Of a stretch of 64,000 nucleotides of DNA, positions 46,801 to 54,437 are shown piece after piece. Made by a program: the position numbers and the translations under genes. Under the pieces are notes generated by a model, which saw only the letters and a program-made list of their open reading frames with translations, was not told where the DNA came from and searched no databases. Source of the stretch: Tolypothrix sp. PCC 7910 (lineage in GTDB: Bacteria; Cyanobacteriota; Cyanobacteriia; Cyanobacteriales; Nostocaceae); contig NZ_CP050440.1 of NCBI RefSeq assembly GCF_011769525.1, positions 1,675,501 to 1,739,500 on the forward strand, in the 5' to 3' direction. Numbering within the stretch: position 1 is the first letter of the stretch; every line of letters begins with the position of its first letter.

Positions 46801-49440
46801 GGCAATAATATCATCACTCCTTCCACCCCCTTATTAAGGGGGTCAACCCAGGCGGGGGGATCGAACCATCAAGTTTTAAACGCCAGTCGATTAAATTTAA
46901 TATTAGAGATTTTTGTCAAATCTGGCTTAGTTGTTTTATTACCAGAAAAACCAGCAGACCGTTATCAACTGGTGCATGATTATTTAGCCGCCTTTATCCG
47001 CCAGCAACAGGAACCCAAGTTAAAGCAGGTGATGGCGGAACTGGAAGAGGAAAGAAAACAAAGAAAAATTAGCGATGCCAAACTTAATAGCTTTCTCAAA
47101 CGCGCCTTGATGGGTTCAGTTGCAGCCGGATTGGTATTAGCTGGGTTAGCAGTTACCGCCTGGGATGCAGCACGTAGAGCAGAAGAGCAAAAAAAACAAG
47201 CCGCTATCAGTGAAATCAACGCCTTAAACAATTCTTCAGATACATTTTTTGTCTCTAAGCAAAATTTTGATGCTTTAATTGAAGCTTTAAAAGCTGGGGA
47301 AAAACTCAAGCTGATAGCTGGGGAAACAAAAGATTCTTTTACCAAAATGCGAACTGTGGCAGCATTAAGGCAAGCAGTTTATTTTCAACCCAAAGAGCAA
47401 AAAGAAAATCAAGTTATAGAAATTAATACTTTTGAAGGGCATAGCAGTGCGGTCTATAGCGTCGCCTTCAGCAGAGATGGGCAAAGATTGGCTTCTAGCA
47501 GTGATGACAACACAATCAAAATCTGGGATATCGCCACAGGCAAAGCCATCGCCACCTTGACTGGGCATAGCAGTTCGGTCAGGAGCGTCGCTTTCAGCCC
47601 CGATGGGCAAAAATTGGCTTCTGGCAGTCTTGACAAGACCATCACAATCTGGGACATAGCCACAGGCAAAGCCATCGCCACCTTGACTGGGCATAGCAGT
47701 TCGGTCATTAGCGTCGCCTTCAGCCCCGATGGGCAAAAATTGGCTTCTGGCAGTTTTGACAACACCATCAAAATCTGGGACATAGCCACAGGCAAAGCCA
47801 TCGCCACCTTGACTGGGCATAGCAGTTCGGTCAGGAGCGTCGCCTTCAGCCCCGATGGGCAAAAATTGGCTTCTGGCAGTTTTGACAACACCATCAAAAT
47901 CTGGGACATAGCCACAGGCAAAGCCATCGCCACCTTGACTGGGCATAGCAGTTCGGTCAGGAGCGTCGCCTTCAGCCCCGATGGGCAAAAATTGGCTTCT
48001 GGCAGTTTTGACAACACCATCAAAATCTGGGACATAGCCACAGGCAAAGCCATCGCCACCTTGACTGGGCATAGCAGTTCGGTCAGGAGCGTCGCCTTCA
48101 GCCCCGATGGGCAAAAATTGGCTTCTGGCAGTGATGGCAACACCATCAAAATCTGGGACATAGCCACAGGCAAAGCCATCGCCACCTTGACTGGGCATAG
48201 CAGAGAAGTCAATAGCGTCGCCTTCAGCCCTGATGGGCAAAAATTGGCTTCTGGCAGTGGTGACCAGACAATCAAAATCTGGGACATACCTACAGGCAAA
48301 GCCATCGCCACCTTGACTGGGCATAGCATTGAGGTCAGGAGCATCGCCTTCAGCCCCGATGGGCAAAGATTAGCTTCTGGCAGTAGTGACCAGACAATCA
48401 AAATCTGGGACATAGCCACAGGCAAAGCCATCGCCACCTTGACTGGGCATAGCAGTTGGGTCAGGAGCATCGCCTTCAGCCCCGATGGGCAAAGATTAGC
48501 TTCTGGCAGTAGTGACCAGACAATCAAAATCTGGGACATAGCCACAGGCAAAGCCATCGCCACCTTGACTGAGCATAGCAGTGAGGTCATTAGCGTCGCC
48601 TTCAGCCCCGATGGGCAAAAATTGGCTTCTGGCAGTCTTGACAACACCATCAAAATCTGGGACATAGCCACAGGCAAAGCCATCGCCACCTTGACTGGGC
48701 ATAGCAGTTCGGTCATTAGCGTCGCCTTCAGCCCCGATGGGCAAAAATTGGCTTCTGGCAGTGTTGACAACACCATCACAATCTGGGACATAGCCACAGG
48801 CAAAGCCATCGCCACCTTGACTGGGCATAGCAGTTCGGTCATTAGCGTCGCCTTCAGCAGAGATGGGCAAAAATTGGCTTCTGGCAGTGTTGACAACACC
48901 ATCAAAATCTGGGACATAGCCACAGGCAAAGCCATCGCCACCTTGACTGGGCATAGCAGTTCGGTCATTAGCGTCGCCTTCAGCCCCGATGGGCAAAAAT
49001 TGGCTTCTGGCAGTTTTGACAACACCATCAAAATCTGGGACATAGCCACAGGCAAAGCCATCGCCACCTTGACTGGGCATAGCAGTTCGGTCACGAGCGT
49101 CGCCTTCAGTCCCGATGGGCAAAGATTGGCTTCTGGCAGTTTTGACAACACAATAATTTTATGGGATTTAAATTTAGATGATTTATTACACAGTGGTTGT
49201 AACTTGCTAAATTATTACCTAATTGCCCATCCAGAGGTTTTAGCAGATTTGCCCACCTGCCAAACTCCATCTCGCTTACAGCAAGGTGCAACTGTGCTGG
49301 TTATCCAAGGTGAGAAGCTAGCCCAAAATGATGATATTAATGCGGCTATTGATAAATTCCGCAAAGCACAGCAATGGGATAAAAGTTTAAAATTTGACCC
49401 CCAGGCGAAAGCACAAGAGTTTGCCAATAAAGGCCAGTAA
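43816..49440 (+). CDS. Giant STAND NTPase with TPR-like region and 14 WD40 repeats
   Basis: 1874 residues from the ATG at 43816 (MTNNNRSLEQLAW); 14 more codons upstream are repeat-derived. Residues ~5-180 look like a P-loop fold without Walker A (FKLILARCNYLQQRDRL, then ALMIVGLEKLQ and FPIVLWVND): probably an inactive NTPase domain. ~190-480 is helical, TPR-like. The STAND NTPase has Walker A GQSGVGKS (546-553) and Walker B with Asp771 in LIFDQFEEFFF. One membrane helix (MGSVAAGLVLAGLAVTAW) follows, then fourteen 42-residue WD40 repeats (~1209-1785), enough for two seven-bladed propellers, and a short tail. STAND-WD40 proteins are NLR-like signal switches. Inserts at ~600-750 and ~973-1015 are repeat-derived. 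Confidence 0.9.
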   Translation: MTNNNRSLEQLAWAIQASVGQFKLILARCNYLQQRDRLIARLQEISAVNISVLTLKPSQRTLYTAIREEFGGNVQALMIVGLEKLQDLPQMLTSANQVREEFRKSFSFPIVLWVNDDIHQLLMQIAPDLESWATTKNFDITIDEITNFIVNTAAQLFDDILDINLEIITEIKSACQTLQNQGQDLAPELKANCDFLLGLVAYINKNLDGAISYYNQSLDYWQTNNNFERQAKILTQITICYYEKYRETERNLPPSRKQEQAEQIFSATGTNHEAGDIAFASVTVPTETQVVNRETIKNYLQQSIAAFEAAQRPDLIANSLDKVGIVLRYLQDWQQLKTLATQALIIHEANNNSIKISQDNGFLAEIALAENDWQQAKELSQKALTYLTTENQPDSQELSQVNITNHRQELLLILAQAQHNLDETPTAINNLAAARKLGITDNDPQLYLRILEKLQQLYFQQKQYLEAFNAKQEARSIEQQFGLRAFVGAGRLQATKQLDTQVLTAVTANNQDNIAPEIAASGRQLDVERVIERIGRPDYKLIVIHGQSGVGKSSLVNAGLIPALKQKAIGVQDNLVVAIRVYTNWLEELARELLGSVGGEGDEEDEEDEGDEGELRRESLSYEGDNSSFLLDGSSSEGDNSSLGHENSSSEPENSTFLLDAPSSEQDRSSSEGDNSTFLLDTPSSEQDIPSSEGDNSTVLLKTSTSEHDNSSLEPENSNPEQKNSTFSLNTPPSPLSPSSSSSPSSPPSLALITKLRENAQRNLRTVLIFDQFEEFFFVYPEPKQRRQFFEFLGECLNILSVKVILSLRIDYLHYLLECNRLGSLKIIGNDILSNNVLYELGNFSPDDTKSIIQRLTQNTSFYLEPVLIEQLVQDLAGEMGEVRPIELQVVGAQLQTENIRTLAKYQELGGNAKEELVKRYLAEVVDDCGAENQQAAELLLYLLTDDKGTRPLKTRVEIERDLQQYFSFSEDQLEEIPPTPLKKGGYISLAFPKRGNNIITPSTPLLRGSTQAGGSNHQVLNASRLNLILEIFVKSGLVVLLPEKPADRYQLVHDYLAAFIRQQQEPKLKQVMAELEEERKQRKISDAKLNSFLKRALMGSVAAGLVLAGLAVTAWDAARRAEEQKKQAAISEINALNNSSDTFFVSKQNFDALIEALKAGEKLKLIAGETKDSFTKMRTVAALRQAVYFQPKEQKENQVIEINTFEGHSSAVYSVAFSRDGQRLASSSDDNTIKIWDIATGKAIATLTGHSSSVRSVAFSPDGQKLASGSLDKTITIWDIATGKAIATLTGHSSSVISVAFSPDGQKLASGSFDNTIKIWDIATGKAIATLTGHSSSVRSVAFSPDGQKLASGSFDNTIKIWDIATGKAIATLTGHSSSVRSVAFSPDGQKLASGSFDNTIKIWDIATGKAIATLTGHSSSVRSVAFSPDGQKLASGSDGNTIKIWDIATGKAIATLTGHSREVNSVAFSPDGQKLASGSGDQTIKIWDIPTGKAIATLTGHSIEVRSIAFSPDGQRLASGSSDQTIKIWDIATGKAIATLTGHSSWVRSIAFSPDGQRLASGSSDQTIKIWDIATGKAIATLTEHSSEVISVAFSPDGQKLASGSLDNTIKIWDIATGKAIATLTGHSSSVISVAFSPDGQKLASGSVDNTITIWDIATGKAIATLTGHSSSVISVAFSRDGQKLASGSVDNTIKIWDIATGKAIATLTGHSSSVISVAFSPDGQKLASGSFDNTIKIWDIATGKAIATLTGHSSSVTSVAFSPDGQRLASGSFDNTIILWDLNLDDLLHSGCNLLNYYLIAHPEVLADLPTCQTPSRLQQGATVLVIQGEKLAQNDDINAAIDKFRKAQQWDKSLKFDPQAKAQEFANKGQ
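45612..46066. repeat. Heptad minisatellite cassette with inverted STRR arms inside the STAND gene
   Basis: The left arm (45612-45657, GGGGATGAGGAAGATGAGG) is complementary to the right arm (46009-46066, CCTCATCTTCCTCATCCCC). Between them about sixteen 21 bp units (~45675-46008) encode heptads of the form E-x-D/E-N-S-S/T-x or L-L-D-x-x-S-S. All is in frame, adding ~150 acidic, Ser-rich residues between Walker A and Walker B. Confidence 0.85.
46736..46862. repeat. Double-hairpin repeat inserted in the STAND gene
   Basis: Two G/C-run hairpins: CCCCCCTT (46754-46761) with AAGGGGGG (46765-46772), and ACCCCCTT (46825-46832) with AAGGGGGT (46836-46843). Translated as PPTPLKKGG and STPLLRGSTQAGG, which I recognise as products of a common cyanobacterial intergenic repeat. 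In frame, between the STAND helical region and the final STAND helices. Confidence 0.75.
47440..49170 (+). repeat. Fourteen tandem 126 bp WD40-coding repeats
   Basis: Starts of successive units (CAT codon of HSSSV) fall at exact 126 bp steps from 47440 to 49078. Most units differ by only a few bases; differences concentrate at codons after HSSSV (Arg, Ile, Thr, Asn, Tyr) and in GS-x-D-x-TI (Phe, Leu, Val, Ser, Gly; Asn, Gln, Lys). The period is a multiple of three, which also creates long antisense open frames with no meaning. Confidence 0.95.
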
Positions 49441-49626
49441 TTTGTAGTTCGTAATTCGTAATTCGTAATTCGTAATTAAGAAAGGTGCTATGTGGGAAGA
49501 GTTGGGCTTTTACCACACCAATTTGAAAGTGCGATCGCAATTACAGCCTGATTCAAAAAGTGCGATGCTTTTCCACAACAGCAATTGACAGCAGATTGTA
49601 AGTTGGTGAGGTACAGATAATTTTAA

Positions 49627-49647
49627 GGGCATGGCAGTGCCATGCCC
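49627..49647. repeat. Perfect palindrome, copy 1
   Basis: GGGCATGGC (49627-49635) pairs with GCCATGCCC (49639-49647) over AGT. It lies 187 bases downstream of the STAND gene and may act as its terminator. An identical copy is at 50141-50161. Confidence 0.7.
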
Positions 49648-49729
49648 CTACCCGCATAGGTCATTTACGTGAAATATGCTGTAAAAGTGCGATCGCAATA
49701 ACAATTAATCCATTTTTTGTGTAGCAATT

Positions 49730-49975
49730 TCAGGGTTCCTGGAATCAACTGCAGGGTTGGCGGAATCAACTTCAGAGTTGACGTTTCCGTGTTTCGCGCA
49801 CCCAGAATCAACTGCAGGGTTCCCAGAATCAACTTCAGGGTTGACGTTTCCGTGTTTCGCGCACCCGGAATCAACTGCAGGGTTGGCGGAATTAACATCA
49901 GGGTTAACGTTTCCGTGTTTCGCGTACCCTGTAGCAACTTCAGGGTTCTTGCAATTACCTTTAAGGTTGATGTTT
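49730..49975. repeat. 63 bp minisatellite built from 21 bp subunits
   Basis: GAATCAACTGCAGGGTT recurs at 49742, 49805 and 49868 (exact 63 bp steps), with a decayed fourth copy near 49931. Each 63 bp unit contains two GAATCAACT-type 21-mers and one TTTCCGTGTTTCGCGCACCC 21-mer. Non-coding as far as I can judge. Confidence 0.85.
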
Positions 49976-50140
49976 AAGTGTTTTCCTCAGACGTAAAAAA
50001 AATGTAGAGACTGCGGAACAATCTCTACATGGTATAGGGTTGCACGAGTAAACTTGTTTTACCGAAATGCAAAAAGTGCAATGCCTCAAATATAGTGCTT
50101 CTGGTTTAAATGCAATACAAAATTATATCGTCCCTTGTAG

Positions 50141-50161
50141 GGGCATGGCAGTGCCATGCCC
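50141..50161. repeat. Perfect palindrome, copy 2
   Basis: Same sequence as 49627-49647, GGGCATGGC-AGT-GCCATGCCC. It sits 38 bases from the acsF stop codon, so it could terminate acsF (minus strand). Confidence 0.7.
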
Positions 50162-50198
50162 TCCGGAATGTATTGGACTCAACCGATAACCGCTATAT

Positions 50199-51275
50199 CT
50201 AACAAACTTGTCCCCGCAAAGCTTCGGTATCGATGGGTTTAATCAAGTAAAGTAGGAATAAATTCCAAACAATAGCCGTCACAAAGGGGATTTTCCGAAT
50301 TAATTTCACAAATTTCGGCTGAGAACTGCGGTCAATTTCCACCAATTTTAAGTTGTAATCCGAGCAGCGATGCAAACGCGAGAAAAACTTGGGATGTTCC
50401 GTATTTAACATCACCGGAAAAGCACGGCCAGCAGTTTCATTAGTTTCGCAAACAACTTGGCGGTCAAATTCTCTCGCATCAAGCCCTAATGAATGATAGA
50501 ATCCTGTCCGTTCGTGAACTGTTAAAGTGTGGGTAGCAAATACCGATAACAAGAAAAAGCGACTCCACAATCTAGATTTCCAGGTTTTCCATAATTGGGG
50601 TTGAGAGCGTAATAAAGCTTTGAAAATATCCCCATGACGGTTTTCATCCTGACACCAACTTTCAAAGTAGCGGAAAATTGGATAAAACTGGTTTTCTGGG
50701 TGCTTCTGCAAATGGCGATAAATAATAATGTAACGCCAATAGCCAATTTTTTCTGATAGATAAACTGTGTAAATTACCCACTCAATCGGGAAAAAAGTAT
50801 AAGTGCGTCTTTTAGTAATATCAGCCAAATCCAGCGACAATTTAAAATCGCCCATAGCCTTATTCAAAAAACCTGCATGACGCGCTTCATCACGCGCCAT
50901 CAAATTAAACATTTCCGACAACAATGGATTGCGATTTTTCAGCTTGCGCGAAAGTTCTTTAAACAGCAAAAATCCAGAGAACTCAGAAATACAAGAACGT
51001 TCCAAATACTCAATAAACGACTGGCGTGCTTCCGCTTCAATATGTTCCCAAGATTGTGTAAACGCCTCATCCCGTACAAAATGGTGACGATTGTAATCTG
51101 CCCGCATTTCTGCTAGCATCGCCTGCAACTCCGTGTCCTGAGCAGAGAGATCCAGACTAGCTGCTTTTTCAAAATCTGTAGTGTAAAACCGGGGAGTCAA
51201 TACAGTTTCTTTGCTTGGTGCTTTAATTCCCTGCTTCGGTTCTTTCGGGGCAGACTGGGATAAGGTATTAACCAT
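50199..51275 (-). CDS. acsF: Mg-protoporphyrin IX monomethyl ester oxidative cyclase
   Basis: 358 residues from the ATG at 51275 (MVNTLSQ), preceded by CGGAGAA; ten further upstream codons are not supported. Diiron-carboxylate ligands are visible as DEARH and DENRH in a ferritin-like helical fold, with an additional conserved Glu in the first half (FIEYLERS). AcsF forms ring E of chlorophyll using O2. The gene is divergent from hemF, another O2-dependent tetrapyrrole enzyme, with the repeat array at 51375-51515 between them. Confidence 0.97.
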   Translation of the reverse strand: MVNTLSQSAPKEPKQGIKAPSKETVLTPRFYTTDFEKAASLDLSAQDTELQAMLAEMRADYNRHHFVRDEAFTQSWEHIEAEARQSFIEYLERSCISEFSGFLLFKELSRKLKNRNPLLSEMFNLMARDEARHAGFLNKAMGDFKLSLDLADITKRRTYTFFPIEWVIYTVYLSEKIGYWRYIIIYRHLQKHPENQFYPIFRYFESWCQDENRHGDIFKALLRSQPQLWKTWKSRLWSRFFLLSVFATHTLTVHERTGFYHSLGLDAREFDRQVVCETNETAGRAFPVMLNTEHPKFFSRLHRCSDYNLKLVEIDRSSQPKFVKLIRKIPFVTAIVWNLFLLYLIKPIDTEALRGQVC

Positions 51276-51374
51276 GAGTTCTCCGGTAGTTAGCTTAACA
51301 ATCACATAACTATCAAGTTATGATAAGTGTAATTGTTTGACTAGCTCCGGGGGTAAAAGATTTACAATCCTTTA

Positions 51375-51515
51375 TTTGGGTATTGGGGATTGGGGACTAG
51401 GGACTGGGGACTAGGAGAGCAGAGGGATGAGGGAGAAATTCCCATGACCAATTACCCATGACCAATTACCCATTACCTAATGCCCAATGCCCAATGCCCA
51501 ATGCCCCATGCAAAA
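51375..51515. repeat. STRR array in the acsF-hemF promoter region
   Basis: GGGGATT/GGGGACT heptamers (51378-51415) then CCAATTA, CCCATGA and TGCCCAA units (51434-51512). These separate the two divergent promoters; the ~100 bases on either side look like unique promoter DNA. Confidence 0.85.
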
Positions 51516-51621
51516 TTCCATTTGTTAAGTTTTTCAACCGACCTGTAATAAAATAACTTAACAACTATAAAGTAATTCAAGAAAGTAATCAGGCTTACTA
51601 AGAGTTGAAGAGAGATTCAGT

Positions 51622-52689
51622 ATGGGTCGTCATTCAGTCAATCGTTCTCAGGAAACCATCAATCACACAGTAGTGCTAACACCTGCTGTCAATGCAGCGA
51701 ACATACCACCCGCAGATTCACGCCAACGGGTGAAGCAGTTTATGCAAAACATCCAAGATGAAATTTGCAGCGGCTTAGAACATCTGGATGGCGAAGCCAA
51801 ATTTCGTGAAGACCGGTGGGAACGCAAAGCTGGTGGTGAAGGACGTACCCGTGTGATTCGGGAAGGGCGAGTGTTTGAACAAGGCGGTGTCAACTTTTCG
51901 GAAGTTTGGGGCGATACCTTACCTCCTTCAATTTTGACTCAACGCCCAGAAGCAGCCGGACATCAGTTTTTTGCTACTGGAACATCGATGGTGCTGCATC
52001 CTCGCAATCCCTATGTACCAACGGTACACCTCAACTATCGTTACTTTGAAGCAGGCCCAATTTGGTGGTTTGGTGGCGGCGCAGATTTAACACCTTACTA
52101 TCCCTTTGCAGAGGATGCGATTCATTTTCACCGAACCTTAAAAGCCGCTTGCGATCCGCACCATCCAGAGTATTATCCAGCCTTCAAACTCTGGTGTGAT
52201 GAATACTTCCACTTGCGCCATCGCCAAGAACAAAGAGGTATTGGCGGTATATTCTTTGACTATCAAGATGGTAATAGTAACCTATATGTGACTTCCCAAA
52301 CGGACACTCCAGCCGCATTGTACAGTCAGCAAGTAGGAAAAGTTACACGTAATTGGGAAGATTTATTTGCTTTTGTGCAAAGCTGCGGTAAAGCATTTTT
52401 ACCAGCTTATTTACCAATAGTAAACCGACGACAAGACACTGAATATAGCGATCGCCAACGTCAATTCCAACTATACCGTCGCGGTCGTTACGTAGAATTT
52501 AACTTAGTCTACGACAGAGGAACAGTTTTCGGTCTACAAACCGATGGTAGAGCCGAATCTATATTAATGTCCCTACCACCACTCACACGCTGGGAATATT
52601 GCTACCAGCCAGAACCCGGTTCACCAGAAGCACAACTCACCGAAATCTTTCTACAACCTCAAGATTGGGCGAGTAAAACTATTAGCTAA
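51622..52689 (+). CDS. hemF: Oxygen-dependent coproporphyrinogen III oxidase
   Basis: 355 residues. Signature stretches are visible: [33 protein letters not shown] (substrate/metal region), [12 protein letters not shown], and [17 protein letters not shown] near the C-terminus. HemF converts coproporphyrinogen III to protoporphyrinogen IX with O2. Full length. GAAGAGAGAT before the ATG is a weak ribosome site. Divergent from acsF. Confidence 0.97.
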   Translation: MGRHSVNRSQETINHTVVLTPAVNAANIPPADSRQRVKQFMQNIQDEICSGLEHLDGEAKFREDRWERKAGGEGRTRVIREGRVFEQGGVNFSEVWGDTLPPSILTQRPEAAGHQFFATGTSMVLHPRNPYVPTVHLNYRYFEAGPIWWFGGGADLTPYYPFAEDAIHFHRTLKAACDPHHPEYYPAFKLWCDEYFHLRHRQEQRGIGGIFFDYQDGNSNLYVTSQTDTPAALYSQQVGKVTRNWEDLFAFVQSCGKAFLPAYLPIVNRRQDTEYSDRQRQFQLYRRGRYVEFNLVYDRGTVFGLQTDGRAESILMSLPPLTRWEYCYQPEPGSPEAQLTEIFLQPQDWASKTIS

Positions 52690-52707
52690 AAATAGCAACA
52701 TTTTACG

Positions 52708-52815
52708 TAATGGGCATTGGGAATTGGGAATTGGGCATTGGGTAATTGGTGTTTGGTGTTTGGTGGTTGTCATTAATTCTTTCTCCCCCTACCCCCTACT
52801 TCCTACTCCCTATCT
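52708..52815. repeat. STRR between hemF and the desaturase remnant
   Basis: GGGAATT/GGGCATT, GTTTGGT and CCCTACT-type units. They are read in frame as the first ~30 residues of the frame that contains the desaturase fragment. Confidence 0.75.
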
Positions 52816-52819
52816 TTCG

Positions 52820-53086
52820 TGGTTGAGGAAAATATTCGTGAGATTAAATTTACAAAATTTGCCTGAGAAAGACCAACCTTTGCGTCTTGATTGGTTGAGT
52901 GTGCTATTTTTTGGAGCTATTCATGCATTGGCTTTTTTGGCTCCCTGGTTTTTTTCTTGGTCTGCTGTAGGTGTTGCTTTTTTCCTACACTGGCTGTTTG
53001 GTAGTATTGGAGTTTGCTTAGGCTATCATCGACTTTTAAGCCATCGCAGCTTTAAAGTACCGAGATTTTTAGAGTATGCGATCGTG
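52820..53086 (+). pseudogene. Truncated acyl-lipid desaturase (DesC-type) remnant
   Basis: About 88 residues resemble the N-terminal quarter of a delta-9 fatty-acid desaturase: LDWLSVLFFGAIHALAFL, a second hydrophobic segment, then GYHRLLSHRSF (first histidine box HxxxxH) and KVPRFLEYAI. The protein should continue for ~190 residues with two more His boxes, but the sequence switches into a GGGTACT/GGGGATT repeat array. Both ends of the open frame (52724-53197) are repeat-derived. A likely old start is the TTG at 52823. Non-functional as a desaturase. Confidence 0.85.
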
Positions 53087-53190
53087 AGGTTGGGTACTGG
53101 GTACTGGCGACTGGGGATTAGGGACAAGGAAATAAATTCCCATGACCAATTACCAATTACCCATTACCAAACTTTACTGATCAAGGTGAG
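53087..53190. repeat. STRR replacing the desaturase 3' part
   Basis: GGGTACT, GGGGATT, CCAATTA and CCCATTA heptamers begin exactly where desaturase similarity ends. No desaturase sequence is recognisable beyond them. Confidence 0.8.
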
Positions 53191-53289
53191 GATTTAAACT
53201 TGACCCACTTTTGCCAGTAAAAATCCACAAGAGCGATCGCCTGTTCTTGTACTATTCTGTAAGTTGCGATCGCATTTCAGCCACTAGTT

Positions 53290-53511
53290 ATGATGAGTCG
53301 ATACAGCATAATTATTCAATGGTCTGATGAAGATCAGCTTTTTCTATTAACAATCCCAGAGTTTGCTGATCGCGTGATCATGCCTTGTACTCACGGCAAA
53401 ACTCGTGAGGAAGCAATTCGTAACGGCGAGGAAGTAATAGAAATGTACTTGGAAGGTTGGCAAGCGGAAGGTGAGTCTATCCCTGAACCTAGCACGCTTC
53501 AAATTGCTTGA
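53290..53511 (+). CDS. HicB-like (UPF0150) protein, no HicA partner
   Basis: 73 residues. The sequence YSIIIQWSDEDQLFLLTIPEF is the HicB partial RNase H-like fold start, followed by CTHGKTREEAIRNGEEVIEMYLEGW. HicB antitoxins neutralise the mRNA interferase HicA; no hicA-like gene is upstream (53198-53289) or downstream. It lacks a C-terminal DNA-binding domain. Two adjacent ATGs are possible starts. It may be an orphan or solitary regulator. Confidence 0.85.
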   Translation: MMSRYSIIIQWSDEDQLFLLTIPEFADRVIMPCTHGKTREEAIRNGEEVIEMYLEGWQAEGESIPEPSTLQIA

Positions 53512-53531
53512 TTACTATTCTAAAACTTTAT

Positions 53532-54437
53532 TTAACTGTTATTTTTAACCAGTACTAACTCTAAACTTGTTTGCCAATCTGGTAAAACCAATCCAAAATT
53601 ATCAGATAATTTTTGACTATCTAATAAAGAATAAGCTGGTCTGGTGGCTGGTGTGGGATATTCTTGGGAGGGAATTGCAATCAACCTTTGCAGTTTGCGA
53701 TCGCTCTTTTTATCTTCAAGTTCAAAAATTGCTTTGGCAAATCCATACCAGCTAGTCTTACCACTTGCAGTTAAATGATATATTCCACCTTTAGCTGCTA
53801 AAAATTCAGATATATTTTGTGAAGCTTGGGAAATAATTTGGGCTGTAGCTTCAGCAATCATGCGACTCCAAGTAGGCGCGCCAATTTGGTCATCTACAAC
53901 TCGAATTTCTTCCCGTTCCTGAGCTAGCCTTAACATCGTGAGTAAAAAATTCTTTCCGCGTTGGCTATAAACCCAACTTGTACGTAAAATTAAATGCGGT
54001 ACGCCAACAGATGCGATCGCCTGTTCGCCTGCTAGTTTTGTTTGACCGTAGATATTTTGGGGATTTGATTGGTCTTGCTCAGTATATGCAGTAGTTTTAT
54101 TGCCATCAAATACATAATCTGTGGAATAGTGAATTACCGCTGCACCTATTCGCTTTGCTTCTTCGGAGATGATACCTGGTGCAATCCCATTAATCGCCAT
54201 TGCTAAATCTGGTTCTGATTCTGCTTTATCTACTGCTGTGTAAGCAGCAGGATTGATAATTAAATCTGGTTTTATCTCTCTAATTGTGTGGCGAATAGTT
54301 TCAGGTTGAGCTAAATCTATTTGTAAACTGGGATTACTGGCGCTACGTTCTACAGCTATTACTTCACCTAAAGTCATGAGGGTGCGTTGCAGTTCCCAAC
54401 CAACTTGTCCAGTTACCCCCGTCAATAAGATTCTCAT
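53532..54437 (-). CDS. rfbD: dTDP-4-dehydrorhamnose reductase
   Basis: 301 residues. NAD(P)-binding GVTGQVGWEL (~6-15), NPAAYTAVDKAESE, and the catalytic YGQTKLAGE (YxxxK). It performs the last step to dTDP-L-rhamnose. The start ATGA overlaps the rfbC stop by 4 bases, indicating translational coupling. Confidence 0.96.
   Translation of the reverse strand: MRILLTGVTGQVGWELQRTLMTLGEVIAVERSASNPSLQIDLAQPETIRHTIREIKPDLIINPAAYTAVDKAESEPDLAMAINGIAPGIISEEAKRIGAAVIHYSTDYVFDGNKTTAYTEQDQSNPQNIYGQTKLAGEQAIASVGVPHLILRTSWVYSQRGKNFLLTMLRLAQEREEIRVVDDQIGAPTWSRMIAEATAQIISQASQNISEFLAAKGGIYHLTASGKTSWYGFAKAIFELEDKKSDRKLQRLIAIPSQEYPTPATRPAYSLLDSQKLSDNFGLVLPDWQTSLELVLVKNNS

Larger units (their letters stand above)
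49441..50198. other. Repeat-rich intergenic region after the STAND gene
   Basis: 758 bp without a believable gene. Holds GTAATTC heptamers (49446-49478), a palindrome at 49627-49647, a 63 bp minisatellite (49730-49975), and a second copy of the palindrome at 50141-50161. Open frames over the minisatellite on both strands follow from its 63 bp (3 x 21) period. Confidence 0.7.

Noticed and set aside
47365-49151. Long minus-strand open frames (333, 565 and 208 codons) opposite the WD40 region
   Set aside because: They arise because the 126 bp tandem repeat is a multiple of three and lacks stops in these frames; they repeat the same nonsense peptide and have no ribosome sites.
49665-49977. 86- and 90-codon frames over the 63 bp minisatellite
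   Set aside because: Present on both strands with the same repeated heptads, no ribosome site and no domain; best explained by the period.
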